This document shows positions 32,614 to 33,980 of a DNA stretch of 33,980 nt, piece by piece (within the stretch, counting starts at the first letter, position 1; each line of letters starts with the position of its first letter). Source of the DNA: a virus. The DNA is taken from positions 1 through 33,980 of the IMG/VR virus record IMGVR_UViG_3300009079_000062. One strand, 5' to 3'. A program made the translations under genes and the position numbers. Below the pieces are notes generated by a model that saw only the letters and a program-made list of their open reading frames with translations, did not search any database and was not told the origin of the DNA.

Positions 32614-33980
32614 ATGGCGACAGTAATTAAAATTAAAAGTGCTAGTACTGCTAATGAACCAGGTGGAGATATACTAGCGCAAGCGGAACAAGCATATTCA
32701 TACGCCTCAAATAAACTCTTTATTGGTAAAACTGAATCCGACGGTTCAGGTGGGACCCAAGTTAATCCAATTGTAATTGGCGGTCAGCACTTTACCGATA
32801 TGTTGGATCATGCTGCTGGTACTACAACTGCTAGTTCTGCGCTTATTGTTGATGGCGATAGCCGTCTAGACGAACTTACAATCGGTACTGCTGCTGCTAA
32901 TTTAAAGTATCACGATGCTGATATTGCTGCGCAAAGTACTGAAGCTAACCTTTCAATTACCCTCACCCCAAAGGGCACTGGAGTTGTTAATGTTCCTTCT
33001 GGATATAAAGATCGAGCTGGATTAGGCGATGACTCATTAGTTACTAAAGAATATGTTGATTTTGCAACAAGTTCTTTGTCTGCCAGCCTTACGGTTGGTG
33101 CTGATAGTGGTACTGATGATGTCGTTACTGTTGGTACAGACACATTAACATTTGCTGGCGGTACTGGTATTGATACTACGGTTTCAAACAATCAGGTATC
33201 ATTCGCAATAGATTCATCAACAGTTGCGACATTAACTGGCACACAAACTCTTACGAATAAAACACTGACAACACCTGTAATTTCTTCTATTAGTAACACT
33301 GGTACGTTAACGCTTCCAACAGCAACTGGTACTGTTGCGCTTACAAGTGATATTCCAACAAATAATAATACGCTTACAAATGGCGCTGGATACATCACAA
33401 GTTATTCAGTAACTTCTGACGACGTTACAGCACATCAAGCAGATCTTTCAATTAATGGATCACAGTTAGTAGATGCTTCCGTAGCAAACGGAAAACTTAC
33501 TAACGATAGTGTCACAGTCGGTATAACCGAAATTGATCTTGGCGCATCAGCTACCGCACTGGCAGGACTTACTCAAGTTGATATCGATAATGTCCAAATC
33601 AAAGATAACTCGATTCTAACAACAGACACAGACGGAGACCTAATTCTCTCACCTAATGGGCAAGGTGTTGTTAAACTACCTAGTTCGTATGAAACTAGAA
33701 CTAATTTAGATGCAGACTCAGTAGTTCCTAAATCTTATGTTGACGCAATTGCTGAAGGTCTTCATGTTCATGCTTCTGCAAAAGCTGCAACAACACAAAA
33801 CTTAGCGACTGAGAGTGGTGGCACAGTAACCTATGATAATGAAGATGCTGGGGTCGGTGCGACATTAATACTTTCTACTGGAATCTCAACACTTGATGGA
33901 TATACCTTAGTAGACGGTGACAGGATTCTAATTAAAGACGAAACTGCTCAAGAGCATAACGGTATCTACATTAGAACCGA
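32614..33980 (+). CDS. Tail fibre protein (partial, C-terminus beyond window)
   Basis: The ATG follows the preceding TAG directly and has a GGAGGG ribosome site. About 455 residues are present and the frame is open at the right edge. Repeating fibre blocks are visible: VIKIKSASTANEPGGDILAQ at the start, HFTDMLDHAAGT, LTPKGTGVVNVPSGYKDRAG and later LSPNGQGVVKLPSSYETR (an internal duplication, each followed by DDSLVTKEYVD or ADSVVPKSYVD), and TLTGTQTLTNKTLTTPVIS. These are hallmarks of marine T4-like tail fibres. Receptor binding is inferred for the missing C-terminus. Confidence 0.85.
   Translation, partial: MATVIKIKSASTANEPGGDILAQAEQAYSYASNKLFIGKTESDGSGGTQVNPIVIGGQHFTDMLDHAAGTTTASSALIVDGDSRLDELTIGTAAANLKYHDADIAAQSTEANLSITLTPKGTGVVNVPSGYKDRAGLGDDSLVTKEYVDFATSSLSASLTVGADSGTDDVVTVGTDTLTFAGGTGIDTTVSNNQVSFAIDSSTVATLTGTQTLTNKTLTTPVISSISNTGTLTLPTATGTVALTSDIPTNNNTLTNGAGYITSYSVTSDDVTAHQADLSINGSQLVDASVANGKLTNDSVTVGITEIDLGASATALAGLTQVDIDNVQIKDNSILTTDTDGDLILSPNGQGVVKLPSSYETRTNLDADSVVPKSYVDAIAEGLHVHASAKAATTQNLATESGGTVTYDNEDAGVGATLILSTGISTLDGYTLVDGDRILIKDETAQEHNGIYIRT

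Overview
The window is a stretch of a tailed-phage genome from the T4 superfamily. It has the look of a marine T4-like myovirus (cyanophage or pelagiphage type): AT-rich DNA, tightly packed genes and T4-type late promoters (TATAAATA). No bacterial gene, tRNA, CRISPR array, insertion sequence or metabolic gene was seen. The host cannot be read from the sequence; a marine bacterium is an inference from gene content and order.

Layout. Positions 1-3978 lie on the minus strand. Reading leftwards they encode gp4 (head-completion nuclease fold), a conserved 197-aa protein of unknown role, gp54 (tail tube/baseplate junction), gp26 (baseplate hub), a short possibly damaged ORF (gp51 position), an EF-hand membrane protein, two tiny membrane proteins and the N-terminus of a coiled-coil protein that is probably the tape measure. 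A short region at 3978-4025 carries late promoters on both strands. From 4026 to the right edge everything is on the plus strand: gp48, gp53, a gp27-like hub protein, a 59-aa membrane protein, gp5 without a lysozyme domain, a cadherin-like protein, a small unknown, a PAAR spike tip, gp25, gp6, a giant gp7-like protein (2556 aa), a 190-aa virion protein, an enlarged gp8, a giant DUF4815 protein (2483 aa), a small coiled-coil protein, an S74-chaperone tail fibre and three further fibre/adhesin genes, the last cut by the window end.

Together these genes build the contractile-tail baseplate: hub and spike (gp5, gp27-like, PAAR, gp26), tube initiation (gp48, gp54), wedges (gp53, gp25, gp6, gp7, gp8) and peripheral fibres. 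Many neighbours overlap by 1-8 nt or abut, as expected for translational coupling. Late promoters at 9371, 19189, 29307 and 31972 appear to subdivide the long plus-strand operon.

The most unusual content is in the gp7-like giant: three dockerin-type calcium loops, two cupredoxin-like domains whose copper ligands look lost, and an array of fourteen near-identical 25-26-residue Asp-rich repeats (plus one displaced copy) that has the form expected of a length-variable rod. Other points worth a look are two late promoters placed 5 nt from a start codon with no ribosome site (possible leaderless mRNAs), a probable 2-nt insertion in the gp51-like ORF inside a perfect inverted repeat, and a very stable hairpin inside gp8.
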